64,000 nucleotides of DNA, from the NCBI RefSeq assembly GCF_900177645.1, contig NZ_FXAO01000002.1:1-64000 (forward strand), read 5' to 3'. Made by a program: the position numbers and the translations under genes. The DNA comes from Arenibacter troitsensis. Lineage in GTDB: Bacteria; Bacteroidota; Bacteroidia; Flavobacteriales; Flavobacteriaceae. Under the pieces are notes generated by a model. The model was given only the letters and a program-made list of their open reading frames with translations. It did no database searches and was not told where the DNA came from. Numbering within the stretch: position 1 is the first letter of the stretch; each line of letters opens with the position of its first letter. This document shows positions 53,069-61,031 of this stretch, in pieces.

Positions 53069-53830
53069 ATGGACAAAGAAAAACCTAGACTCGCTAGATT
53101 GACGGCAATCCTGACCCAGTTACAATCCAAACGGATTGTAAAAGCAAAGGATATAGCCGAAAGACACCATGTAAGTATTCGGACCGTTTATCGCGACATC
53201 CGAACACTGGAAAAATCTGGAATACCAATAGTTACCGAGGAAGGAAAAGGTTATTCCATAATGGAGGGTTATAAGATCCCTCCAGTTATGTTTACCCAAG
53301 AAGAAGCCAATGCGCTTATAACTGCCGAACAACTTATTAGACAAAACAAGGACCAATCCTTGGCAGAACATTATGAAAGTGCCATAACCAAAATTAAATC
53401 CGTTTTAAATTATACCCAAAAGGAAAAAACGGAATTATTGACAAACCGGTTACAAGTTCGCAACAACCGTGAAAATAGAAAAACAAGTAATTTTCTTATT
53501 CAGCTTCAAGCCACTATATCAAATTATCAAATCGTAAGAATTGATTATCTCTCCTTGGAAAATAAATTGAGTCAAAGGGAAATAGAACCTTTTGCATTAT
53601 ATACTACACAAGAAAATTGGGCACTTATAGCGTTTTGCAGGCTCAAAAATGATTTTAGGGCCTTCCGATTGGATTGCATACAAAAACTGCAACTTACAGA
53701 GCAACATTTTGAACCTCATAAAATGACCCTTCAACAATATCTCAAAAAGTGTAGCGAAAAATATAAAAATACCCCTGACATACCTTTGACACAAGTTCAA
53801 TCTAAATTTGTATTAAATGAAAAAACATAA
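53069..53830 (+). CDS. YafY-type HTH/WYL-domain transcriptional regulator
   Basis: The 253-residue protein starts with an HTH_11 domain (RLARLTAILTQLQSKRIVKA, HHVSIRTVYRDIRTLEKSGI) and the YafY connector VTEEGKGYSIMEGYKIPPV. The WYL domain follows, with QLQATISNYQIVRIDYLSL, LYTTQENWALIAFCRLKND and FRAFRLDCIQKLQL. WYL domains sense nucleic-acid or other ligands. Five bases downstream lies the GyrI-like gene, followed by DUF1801, so the three form an operon. Confidence 0.9.
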   Translation: MDKEKPRLARLTAILTQLQSKRIVKAKDIAERHHVSIRTVYRDIRTLEKSGIPIVTEEGKGYSIMEGYKIPPVMFTQEEANALITAEQLIRQNKDQSLAEHYESAITKIKSVLNYTQKEKTELLTNRLQVRNNRENRKTSNFLIQLQATISNYQIVRIDYLSLENKLSQREIEPFALYTTQENWALIAFCRLKNDFRAFRLDCIQKLQLTEQHFEPHKMTLQQYLKKCSEKYKNTPDIPLTQVQSKFVLNEKT

Positions 53831-53835
53831 TCCAG

Positions 53836-54309
53836 ATGCAAAAAATAAGAATTGAACCCTTTAAAATTATCGGAATATCAATTAGAACAACAAATGAAAA
53901 TAACCAAGCCAGTACGGCTATTGCAAAACTATGGCAACGATTTATTTCCGAAAACATAATATCGAAAATACCGAATAAGGTGGACGAGTGCATTTATTCC
54001 CTGTACACAGATTACGAAAGTGACCATACACGACCGTATACAACAATGCTTTGCTGCAAAGTTCAAAGCCTGGAAAATATTCCAGAAGGCATGGAAGGTA
54101 AATCATTTAATGGTGGGAATTATATAAAGACAACAGCTAAAGGAGACCTAATCCAGGGCTTAATCGTAAACCATTGGTCAAAAATATTTGAAATGGATTT
54201 GGATAGAAACTATAAGACCGACTTTGAAATTTATGGTGAGAAAGCACAGAATCCGCCCAATGTAGAGGTGGATTTTTACGTGGGTGTTAAAAACGAAAAA
54301 GATGGGTAA
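53836..54309 (+). CDS. GyrI-like/Cass2-type effector-binding protein
   Basis: The 157-residue protein has the tandem beta-alpha-beta-beta fold of effector-binding domains: PFKIIGISIRTTNENNQAST, IAKLWQRFISENIISKIPN, CIYSLYTDYESDHTRPYTTM and a late VEVDFYVGV. The combination resembles PF14526, originally defined from an integron cassette protein (Cass2) that binds cationic drugs. It has no DNA-binding domain of its own and lies directly after a YafY regulator, so it may sequester a ligand or assist it. The next gene overlaps by eight bases. Confidence 0.83.
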   Translation: MQKIRIEPFKIIGISIRTTNENNQASTAIAKLWQRFISENIISKIPNKVDECIYSLYTDYESDHTRPYTTMLCCKVQSLENIPEGMEGKSFNGGNYIKTTAKGDLIQGLIVNHWSKIFEMDLDRNYKTDFEIYGEKAQNPPNVEVDFYVGVKNEKDG

Positions 54310-54730
54310 ACTTGAATTGATCACAAGCCCGAAAGTTGATGTGGTTTTTGCAAACTATCCCGAATATGTTCGGGAGAAAATGCAATTGTTGCGGGAATTG
54401 GTCATTGAAACAGCGGAAGAATCCGAAGGGGTCTACAAATTGGAAGAAACTCTGAAATGGGGAGAACCAAGTTTTGTAACCAAAGATGGCAGTACCCTGC
54501 GCATGGATTGGAAAGAAAAAACACCGGACCAGTATGCCATGTATTTTCATTGTACCAGCAGATTGGTAGATACATTTAGATTGGTTTTCAACCACAAATT
54601 TCAATACGAAGGCAAGCGTGCCATCGTTTTTCAATTGAATCAGAAAATCCCGAAGGCAGAATTAAAAGAATGTATTAAAGCTGCATTGACCTATCATAAG
54701 GTAAAGGAATTGATAACCTTGGGAATTTGA
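54302..54730 (+). CDS. DUF1801 family protein
   Basis: The ATG at 54302 overlaps the end of the previous gene by eight bases, giving 142 residues. It shows the YdhG-like DUF1801 fold: VFANYPEYVREKMQLLRELV, the LEETLKWGEPSFVTKDGSTL turn, YAMYFHCTSRLVDTF and ELKECIKAALTYHKV. These proteins bind small ligands or iron but lack a known reaction. It ends the plus-strand series. Downstream, orientation changes. Confidence 0.87.
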   Translation: MGKLELITSPKVDVVFANYPEYVREKMQLLRELVIETAEESEGVYKLEETLKWGEPSFVTKDGSTLRMDWKEKTPDQYAMYFHCTSRLVDTFRLVFNHKFQYEGKRAIVFQLNQKIPKAELKECIKAALTYHKVKELITLGI

Positions 54731-54948
54731 ATCATTGGGAGGGAGAAAGCAGATGATGTAATCTCCATATATTGAACCTTACATATTTAATAATGCCCAT
54801 CTTTTAAGGCAGTCGAGACATTTTGAACAATGCTATCTTAAGAATCAGGATTCATACTATTGTCATTGGAAGGCATCTCCTTGATGGGCACAACATTAAC
54901 GAACTCATAGGCACTAAGTATTAAAGGTACTCACGTTATTAATCTGTG

Positions 54949-55226
54949 CTATACTTCGGCCAATATCTTATACAGTAGAAAAACAACACATAGCAGAGCT
55001 GCAAACAATGGCAGTAAAAACTTCCGGTTCCCCCAACATTTCTTTATTCCATAATCATTAATGGCCAACTTGGCCTGGGATAAATTTACCATAACAAAAA
55101 CACTTATAACAAGGTAGCTAGTAGTGTTGGCCAGTTCTACAATAGGCACAAAAATAGCAAATACAGCAATACCGATGATAATGGATGCACGACCACTTCG
55201 GAGCGCATGCCCTACATGTACATGAA
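54949..55226 (-). pseudogene. C-terminal remnant of an APC-type amino acid permease
   Basis: On the minus strand, text from about 55,226 encodes VGHALRSGRASIIIGIAVF, PIVELANTTSYLVISVFVMV and FLLPLFAALLCVVFLLY, ending at a stop near 54,949. This resembles the last two membrane segments of amino acid/polyamine/organocation permeases. The N-terminal nine or so segments are missing, because the fragment joins antiporter sequence directly. The family call is tentative. Confidence 0.5.
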
Positions 55227-55499
55227 ACCCAGAAGACTATAAAAGAAAAAACACCCCCAGCCAAGAAACCGTTTCCAACATTATGTATGGGGGTTCGCTA
55301 TTAGGAAAAAGCATGTTTTGTAAGTCTGGAGATACCCTTCCAAGAAGCGCTGGCCCCAAAATAACGCCAGCTAGAATTTCACCGTCAAGGTCGGAATCTT
55401 TATGGATTCACAAATAACACCAAGAGTACGAGCAACCCCGAGAAGAACAAGGATCTGCACAATAAAAAGTAGAATATGGCTTTCGTTGAGGTAATGCAT
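55227..55499 (-). pseudogene. N-terminal remnant of a cation:proton antiporter (KefB/CPA2-type)
   Basis: From an ATG at 55497-55499 the minus strand encodes HYLNESHILLFIVQILVLLG and VICESIKIPTLT, then a shift, then LALFWGQRFLEGYL (in the correct frame: GVILGPALLGRVSPDL) and later ETVSWLGVFF. This is the opening of Na+/K+:H+ antiporters of CPA2 type. Frameshifts and an abrupt end next to the permease fragment show that it is inactive. Confidence 0.72.
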
Positions 55500-55766
55500 A
55501 TCAATAATTTATCCTATTGTAGTCATACTAAAATATATTAAGTGCCATTCATAAATGCACTTAGCAGATTGCCAACACTATATCTCCGGTAGTCCAATTT
55601 TCACTTTATCTGTTATATTCATACCATTAAATCCAGTGAAGCGAAACCTCAAATTTTAAATAGATAATCCTTGAATGGTTTCATTACCGTACTGTTCCTT
55701 CCCAAACCTAAAACTCGGTCAAAACAGTAATACTTTTTAGTAAGAGAACAATGCTTTGTTCAAGTT

Positions 55767-56591
55767 TTATACCTCCTTTTGAAAAGTAAAAAGTGGTATT
55801 CTAGTTTGAAATGCCGTATTTTGGGTTACACTCTTTTGAAATACCTTTTCCAAAAAGTTGGTATGGTGGGTAAACATGATTACCATATCTGCGTCAACGT
55901 CGGCCACAAACTTATTGATGCCCAATACAACGGAGTTGATTTTTAGTTCGGTCATTTTAATCTTTTGATAGGAAAAATCCTTTATTAAACTCTTTTCCTT
56001 TTGCTGCAGGTCTCCTTCAAAACCCTCATCGGCCTTATCAATATGAAGAATTTGAATCCATGCATCCATTAATTTTGCGAAAGGAATAATTAAATCAAGT
56101 TCTTTCTCAAGATTATAAAAATCACTGGAGTATACCATATTTTTGATACCCTTATATCGGGCAAATTCAGGAATGGTCAGTACTGGGATACTACTGTTCT
56201 CTATTATACTGGCGGCATTGCTGCCAAAGAGAATCTTTTTAAGCCCACTGGCACCTTTGGTTCCAATACATACAATATCAATATCATTTTTTAGCGCAGT
56301 CGTTTCTACATATTTTCCAATGGACGTACCAGAAGTAATTTCATAGCTTATATCGATCTGATGCGTATTATCTTTTTCAATAGATGCCAAAAGTTCTTTC
56401 ATTGCCCTTTCGGAACTAGCTTTTATAGCCTCTTGAAGCTTATTGGAACCCACTCTGGCCCTTGAAGGGGCACTGGTATCTATTACGTGAAGTAGTTTAA
56501 GTTCTATCTCCAGGTCCTTACTCATATCTACCGCATACTTGATCGCTACCTTGGATAATTCTGAAAAATCTGTTGGGATTAAAATTCTCAT
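55767..56591 (-). CDS. Tandem universal stress protein
   Basis: The 274-residue protein contains two UspA domains. The first has ILIPTDFSELSKVAIKYA and the ATP-loop type VCIGTKGASGLKKILFGSNA...PVLTIP. The second is more diverged (MVYSSDFYNLEKELDLI, ADMVIMFTHH) and lacks the glycine loop. It is a minus-strand cytoplasmic protein, probably a nucleotide-binding stress factor. A second tandem Usp lies 294 bases upstream at 56886. Confidence 0.9.
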   Translation of the reverse strand: MRILIPTDFSELSKVAIKYAVDMSKDLEIELKLLHVIDTSAPSRARVGSNKLQEAIKASSERAMKELLASIEKDNTHQIDISYEITSGTSIGKYVETTALKNDIDIVCIGTKGASGLKKILFGSNAASIIENSSIPVLTIPEFARYKGIKNMVYSSDFYNLEKELDLIIPFAKLMDAWIQILHIDKADEGFEGDLQQKEKSLIKDFSYQKIKMTELKINSVVLGINKFVADVDADMVIMFTHHTNFLEKVFQKSVTQNTAFQTRIPLFTFQKEV

Positions 56592-56885
56592 AGAATAACT
56601 GTTTTAGGTTTATACCTTAAAAATATCCAACTCCTGGGTCAAATAATATGATATTGGTCATCCCTAGTAATAATATAATACAGACCCGCTTACGCAACAA
56701 TTCTTAAACATACCAACTTTAGAACTGCTTTATAAAATGATATGGATTTTTAATGAACGCCAAACGTAGGCTGTTGAGGCTTCCTGTTGACTTCTATTGT
56801 ATTGCCTAACACTACCCTTTAACCGTATTAAGCGCAACTATGCACCTTGCCCAATTCCTTAGAGTCCATTAAAGTACTCCTATCA

Positions 56886-57722
56886 TCATCTTCTAAAGTC
56901 GTGTAAAGCCAAAACCGGTATAGTACTGTAATAACCAAGGTTTTTTACCATAGGTCGGGATAAAATCATTTTAAAAAAATGGTGCCTTCTATTCATAAAG
57001 GCAATCATATTACTACCACTGCTCTGTATGAACACATTGATCGCCGATTGCACATCTTTGTTAATTATGGTATGGAATGAATAGTCCAAGCCTTCAAAAT
57101 AATCTTTTAAAAGGTTCTGATTATTAATCTGATCTGCATCCAGCATTTCATCCTTCGGGAGCACAATTAACACTTTTATTGATGATTTTGAGATTTTTGC
57201 TATGTCTACCATAGACTGAAATTCATGTCTTTTAAAGGTTGTCCTGTAATCCGTTGGAAAAGCAATTTCCTTTATTTTGGTATAAGTTGTATTTGAAGGT
57301 ATGGCAAGTACCGGGCAGCTTCTTATTTCTTCCATGGCAAGAACGGTCTGGCTCCCGTAAATTTCCATTCTAGAATCCGCAGCTCCCTTGGTCCCCATAA
57401 TAACCATATCTATATCGTGTTTATCCACCATATTTTTCATGGTATCAATTAAATTACCACGTTCCGATACCGTATGGAATTCATGATGAACAGCCTTATC
57501 GGCAGTTATCCACTCACTAACCACTTGCAATCCGTCTGTCGATTTCTTTTTGGATTCCTCCAATGTATTGGTAAACGTGAGCTCCAAAGTATAAGCATCT
57601 ACTTGATAAGTGTTTAGAATATAAAAAACACACTTTTCTTTCTTAAAAAGTGCAATGGCATAATCTATTGCATTTTGTGCATTTCTGGAAAAATCCGTCG
57701 GACAAAGTATTCTTCGTGTCAT
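56886..57722 (-). CDS. Tandem universal stress protein
   Basis: The 278-residue protein also has two UspA domains. RILCPTDFSRNAQNAIDYAI and VIMGTKGAADSRMEIYGSQT...PVLAIP form the first; KEIAFPTDYRTTFKRHEFQS and NMIAFMNRRHHFF the degenerate second. Together with the gene at 55767 it makes a Usp pair beside antiporter and permease remnants, as often seen near ion transport genes. The 294-base gap between them holds no gene. Confidence 0.9.
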   Translation of the reverse strand: MTRRILCPTDFSRNAQNAIDYAIALFKKEKCVFYILNTYQVDAYTLELTFTNTLEESKKKSTDGLQVVSEWITADKAVHHEFHTVSERGNLIDTMKNMVDKHDIDMVIMGTKGAADSRMEIYGSQTVLAMEEIRSCPVLAIPSNTTYTKIKEIAFPTDYRTTFKRHEFQSMVDIAKISKSSIKVLIVLPKDEMLDADQINNQNLLKDYFEGLDYSFHTIINKDVQSAINVFIQSSGSNMIAFMNRRHHFFKMILSRPMVKNLGYYSTIPVLALHDFRR

Positions 57723-57891
57723 AATTGAACCTTTTTGCCCTAAAATATTTTATTAACAACTGGAAAGCAATGATATATATCAGTAGGGCAATACCTCTTG
57801 GACAGGCCAACTTAAGAACGGTCCTATAGTTAAATCGAAACTCTGATACGTTAATCTTAAATACAACCAAGTGTATCAACATGATTAAACC

Positions 57892-58569
57892 CTAAAACAT
57901 TCTATAAAGGGTAGTAACTATTACCCCTTTGCCATCATTTACCAAATGGGACAACAATTGTTTTTCTTCCAATACCTTAAAATTAAATGGTGGGGCCAAC
58001 AGGTTTATGCCACTTTGCTTTTTCAACCTAATTCCCTGCCCGGAAATAATATCTTTATTGGGTATAAAGTCCCCAACAGGCAAATGTTCCGTTAAAACAA
58101 CATATTTATAATTATACAACTTACCCACTACACTTTGTACTTCCGCATTGGACAAATGTTGAAGCACTTGTCTCAAAATTGCACAATCCCCAGAAGGCAA
58201 ATCATCATGGGCTATATCCAAACATTGGAACTCCAAATTTTCAGCTTTAAATTTTTCTTTATTACGGGCTATTAGCCCCATCACTATATCTATGGCCATA
58301 TACCTCTTTGTATGCCCAACCAAATCCTTTCCTACATTAAAATCCCCACAACCTAAATCGCAAACGGTCAAGGGTTCTTTAAAGGATTTTAGGAATGATG
58401 TTAGCACAGCTATATAGGGATTTACAATTTCAGGAAGATGTGACCCTTCACCGGAATATAAATCGGATTCCTTTCCACCCCAAAGATTCATTTCATAAAC
58501 CTGTTCCATAGCCGCTTTTGTAGGCCACGGCTTCTTTCTAATTTTATGTGCTGTCTCCCCTTTCTTCAC
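57892..58569 (-). CDS. Class I SAM-dependent methyltransferase
   Basis: The 225-residue protein has the AdoMet motif VCDLGCGDFNVGKDLVGH near residue 78, then MAIDIVMGLIARNKEKF (motif II acidic residue), LEFQCLDIAHDDLPSGDCAILRQVLQHLS (motifs III-IV) and VVLTEHLPVGDFIPNKDI. The N-terminal 45 residues are basic, with KAAMEQVYEMNLWGGKE. The methyl acceptor is unknown. It reads on the minus strand, and 169 bases separate it from the Usp gene. Confidence 0.88.
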   Translation of the reverse strand: MKKGETAHKIRKKPWPTKAAMEQVYEMNLWGGKESDLYSGEGSHLPEIVNPYIAVLTSFLKSFKEPLTVCDLGCGDFNVGKDLVGHTKRYMAIDIVMGLIARNKEKFKAENLEFQCLDIAHDDLPSGDCAILRQVLQHLSNAEVQSVVGKLYNYKYVVLTEHLPVGDFIPNKDIISGQGIRLKKQSGINLLAPPFNFKVLEEKQLLSHLVNDGKGVIVTTLYRMF

Positions 58570-58945
58570 AAACAGTAATATTTATAATACTCACTTAAAG
58601 CAAACGTACAACAATAACGAAGACAATAATAATTGGGACTAATAAATTGAAACGTGCTGGCCTGTGGAAAATTAAACCATTTTCTTTATTTTATTTAAAA
58701 TAAAAAGGGTTGCAACATATAACGTTACAATAGCTAAGGGATAGCCAGAAGTCCTAAATATGGCCCATGAACCAATTAAGATCAAAATGGATATAAACTT
58801 TATTGTTCACTACCCCATGCCCGGTAATATTCGAGGTTGCATCTATTTACTTTGATTGATAAAAACAGACCTTACCTTGTGCCTAACAGGATTTTTTTCG
58901 AATTTTAATCAGAAAATTATATAAGAATAATCCAATCCCAAAATA
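58570..58945. other. Divergent intergenic region with membrane-protein remnant
   Basis: This 376-base gap lies between a minus-strand and a plus-strand gene. At about 58,672-58,805 the minus strand encodes a hydrophobic run FISILILIGSWAIFRTSGYP ending in a stop, probably the last segment of a lost membrane protein. The rest is AT-rich and probably contains the promoters of both neighbours. Confidence 0.45.
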
Positions 58946-59524
58946 ATGTACGACCTCCTCATTGGAAATATCAAAGAATTGGTTCCTATTACCGAAGATG
59001 AATCCAAGCTGATTCAAAAATCCTTTGAACCAGTATATCTCAAAAAGAAACAATTTCTACTTCAAAGTGGGGAATATTCCAACCATATGCGCTTTATTTC
59101 CCAAGGGTGCGTAAAACTTTATAGTATAGATGAATTGGGTGCTGAACATATATTGCAGTTTGGGATAGGTGGATGGTGGATCAACGACCTATATGCCTAT
59201 CTCACCCAAAAACCCGCCACCTTCTTCATACAGGCCATAACACCTAGTACCGTACTGCAAATACATAGAGATAGATTAAATGAGCTCTTTGACAAAATCC
59301 ATAGGTTGGATAGATTTTTCCGTATCAAAACACAAAATGGCTATGTTGCCCTTCAGGAAAGAACGATCAACAGTATGAGCCAGTCTGCCGAGCAGCGTTA
59401 CCTTGATTTTCTTGGACGTTACCGGGACATAGAACAACAGATTCCACAATATATGCTTGCCTCCTATTTAGGGGTAACCCCAGAACATTTGAGCGCAATC
59501 CGAAAAAATATAAGGGATTATTAG
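58946..59524 (+). CDS. Crp/Fnr-family transcriptional regulator 5
   Basis: The 192-residue regulator has a beta-roll (VYLKKKQFLLQSGEYSNHMR, ILQFGIGGWWINDLYAYL), a long dimer helix and the helix-turn-helix LASYLGVTPEHLSAIRKNI. Its single Cys and lack of a cAMP-binding Arg argue against classical Crp or FNR signals. Five bases after its stop lies the palindrome TTAAGATACCTTAA, which precedes the cyclase operon. The recognition helix begins PEHLS. It most resembles the regulator at 25288 in its sensor half. Confidence 0.88.
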   Translation: MYDLLIGNIKELVPITEDESKLIQKSFEPVYLKKKQFLLQSGEYSNHMRFISQGCVKLYSIDELGAEHILQFGIGGWWINDLYAYLTQKPATFFIQAITPSTVLQIHRDRLNELFDKIHRLDRFFRIKTQNGYVALQERTINSMSQSAEQRYLDFLGRYRDIEQQIPQYMLASYLGVTPEHLSAIRKNIRDY

Positions 59525-59529
59525 CGTTC

Positions 59530-59543
59530 TTAAGATACCTTAA
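59530..59543 (+). promoter_or_regulatory. Predicted Crp/Fnr-5 operator upstream of cyclase operon
   Basis: Inverted repeat TTAAG-atac-CTTAA, with flanking TTC and TG like the other five sites. The -7 box AATATTTG ends at 59573, 36.5 bases from the centre. The gene start follows 22 bases later. Confidence 0.68.
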
Positions 59544-59557
59544 TGGAATAATTCCAC

Positions 59558-59596
59558 ATGGTTTTAATATTTGCTCCATCAAAATATTAAAACCAT
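59558..59596 (+). promoter_or_regulatory. 15-base inverted repeat spanning the -7 box and the start codon
   Basis: ATGGTTTTAATATTT (59558-59572) and AAATATTAAAACCAT (59582-59596) are perfect complements around gctccatca. The left arm holds the -7 box, and the right arm includes the first two bases of the cyclase ATG. As DNA it may be a second operator; in any read-through mRNA from the regulator gene it would form a hairpin over the start codon. Confidence 0.6.
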
Positions 59597-60575
59597 GAAA
59601 AAGACAAAAGTTTTTATTGCAATCCTGCTCTTTTCCCATTTTCTGACAAAAGGGCAACAACAGGAAGTAGTGGGCCAAAGCCCATGGGGGCCACAAGATC
59701 AAATTGGCACACTCAACATGATGACGGAAGCTTCAATGCTTCAGGTACTCTCTAAAATAACCTCTGGAAGGACCTACGACCTTAGTGTAGATTACTTTGT
59801 TGGGATGCCCAGTTTTCATTCTTTGGGAGATCCGGGTTATCAGTATTGGCTTACGCATACGCCCCATGGCACCATAGTGGACAATCCCAATGGCCTAGGA
59901 GAGGGAATGAATAAAAAAGTAAGCTATACCGGGGATGCCATCTCCATGTACACCCATATGGGTACACATATAGATGCCTTGAACCATTTTGGCCTGGATG
60001 GTAAAATATGGAACGGCTTTACCCCAGAAGAATACCTTGGTGACAAGGGCTGGAAGAGGACCGGCGCAGAAACCATTCCTCCAATTATTGCCAGAGGGGT
60101 ACTCTTGGACGTGGCCGCTGCCAAAGGATCACTTCCAAAAAACTACCGAATTACTTCCCAAGACCTACAGCTCACCCTGAAGAAACAGGGTATAAAGCTA
60201 AATAACGGAGATGTTGTTTTAATCAGAACCGGCCAAGCCCAATTCTACGAAGATGCCCCACACTACTTAGATAATTATCCTGGTATTGGCCTTGAGGCCG
60301 TTAAGTGGTTGATAGAAGAGCAAGGCATTATGCTCTTGGGTGCAGACAACCTTAGTTTTGAGGCATTCCCTCCAGAGCGGGAAGACAATTGGGTACCGGT
60401 CCACACCTATCTACTCGCCGAAAAGGGGGTTATGCTTATAGAACAGCTTTTCTTGGAACAGTTATCCAAGGATGAGGTGTATGAATTTGCATTTATTGCC
60501 GCATCCCTGAAATTAAGGGGTGCAAGCGGGTCCCCATTGCGGCCTATTGCCATCCCTTTGAATACAAAAAAGTAA
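59595..60575 (+). CDS. Secreted cyclase-family hydrolase (kynurenine formamidase-like)
   Basis: The ATG at 59595 gives 326 residues. An upstream TTG at 59571 lies within the -7 box and is rejected. A signal peptide (VFIAILLFSHFLTKGQ) precedes the cyclase domain: GRTYDLSVDYFVGMPSF, the metal motif HMGTHIDALNHFG (HxGTHxD), NNGDVVLIRTGQ-type strand and LGADNLSFEAFP. Such enzymes hydrolyse N-formyl or cyclic amides and lactones. It is the first gene of a tight operon with transporter, GNAT and nitroreductase genes. Confidence 0.86.
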   Translation: MKKTKVFIAILLFSHFLTKGQQQEVVGQSPWGPQDQIGTLNMMTEASMLQVLSKITSGRTYDLSVDYFVGMPSFHSLGDPGYQYWLTHTPHGTIVDNPNGLGEGMNKKVSYTGDAISMYTHMGTHIDALNHFGLDGKIWNGFTPEEYLGDKGWKRTGAETIPPIIARGVLLDVAAAKGSLPKNYRITSQDLQLTLKKQGIKLNNGDVVLIRTGQAQFYEDAPHYLDNYPGIGLEAVKWLIEEQGIMLLGADNLSFEAFPPEREDNWVPVHTYLLAEKGVMLIEQLFLEQLSKDEVYEFAFIAASLKLRGASGSPLRPIAIPLNTKK

Positions 60576-60579
60576 GGTC

Positions 60580-61026
60580 ATGAACAATTCATCACTATTA
60601 CTGCTCTCGTTTACGGTAGGTATTTTAGTCGTAATCCAAGGGGGAATAAATGCGAGGCTCGGGATATTGCTAAACAACACCTTGTTAGCTACCTCCGCAG
60701 CTTTGGTAATGAGTGCCAGTTTTACACTAATCGCAGTTTTTATGACCGTTCGCGAACTTCCAAACATAGACCAATTACAGTCCATTCCCACTTATATGTG
60801 GTTTACAGGAGGAGCCCTAAGTTTCTTGGCAGTAACGATCTTTTACTACATCATTCCACGTATTGGGATTTCTACGGCGGTAATTTTTGGACTTAGCGGT
60901 CAAATAATTTTTGCAGCGATAGCCGGCCATTTTGGTTGGTTTGGTATGCCCTTGGAACCCATGACCATTAAAAAAGTTATGGGAATGATAGTGATGACCT
61001 TAGGCATACTACTTATAAAATATTAA
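60580..61026 (+). CDS. YdcZ/DUF606-type DMT transporter
   Basis: The 148-residue protein has five membrane segments and matches the small DMT relatives of PF04657: FTVGILVVIQGGINARLGIL, ALVMSASFTLIAVFM, TGGALSFLAVTIFYYII and a closing MIVMTLGILLIKY. These probably export small molecules as dimers or as pairs. The gene starts four bases after the cyclase stop and ends five bases before the GNAT gene, so it is clearly in the same operon. Confidence 0.87.
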   Translation: MNNSSLLLLSFTVGILVVIQGGINARLGILLNNTLLATSAALVMSASFTLIAVFMTVRELPNIDQLQSIPTYMWFTGGALSFLAVTIFYYIIPRIGISTAVIFGLSGQIIFAAIAGHFGWFGMPLEPMTIKKVMGMIVMTLGILLIKY

Positions 61027-61031
61027 AAATT

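Noticed and set aside
345-54730. Calling the spacers proven attC sites
   Set aside because: The end boxes deviate from the standard RYYYAAC/GTTRRRY consensus and no integron integrase gene is in the window, so they are reported only as candidates.
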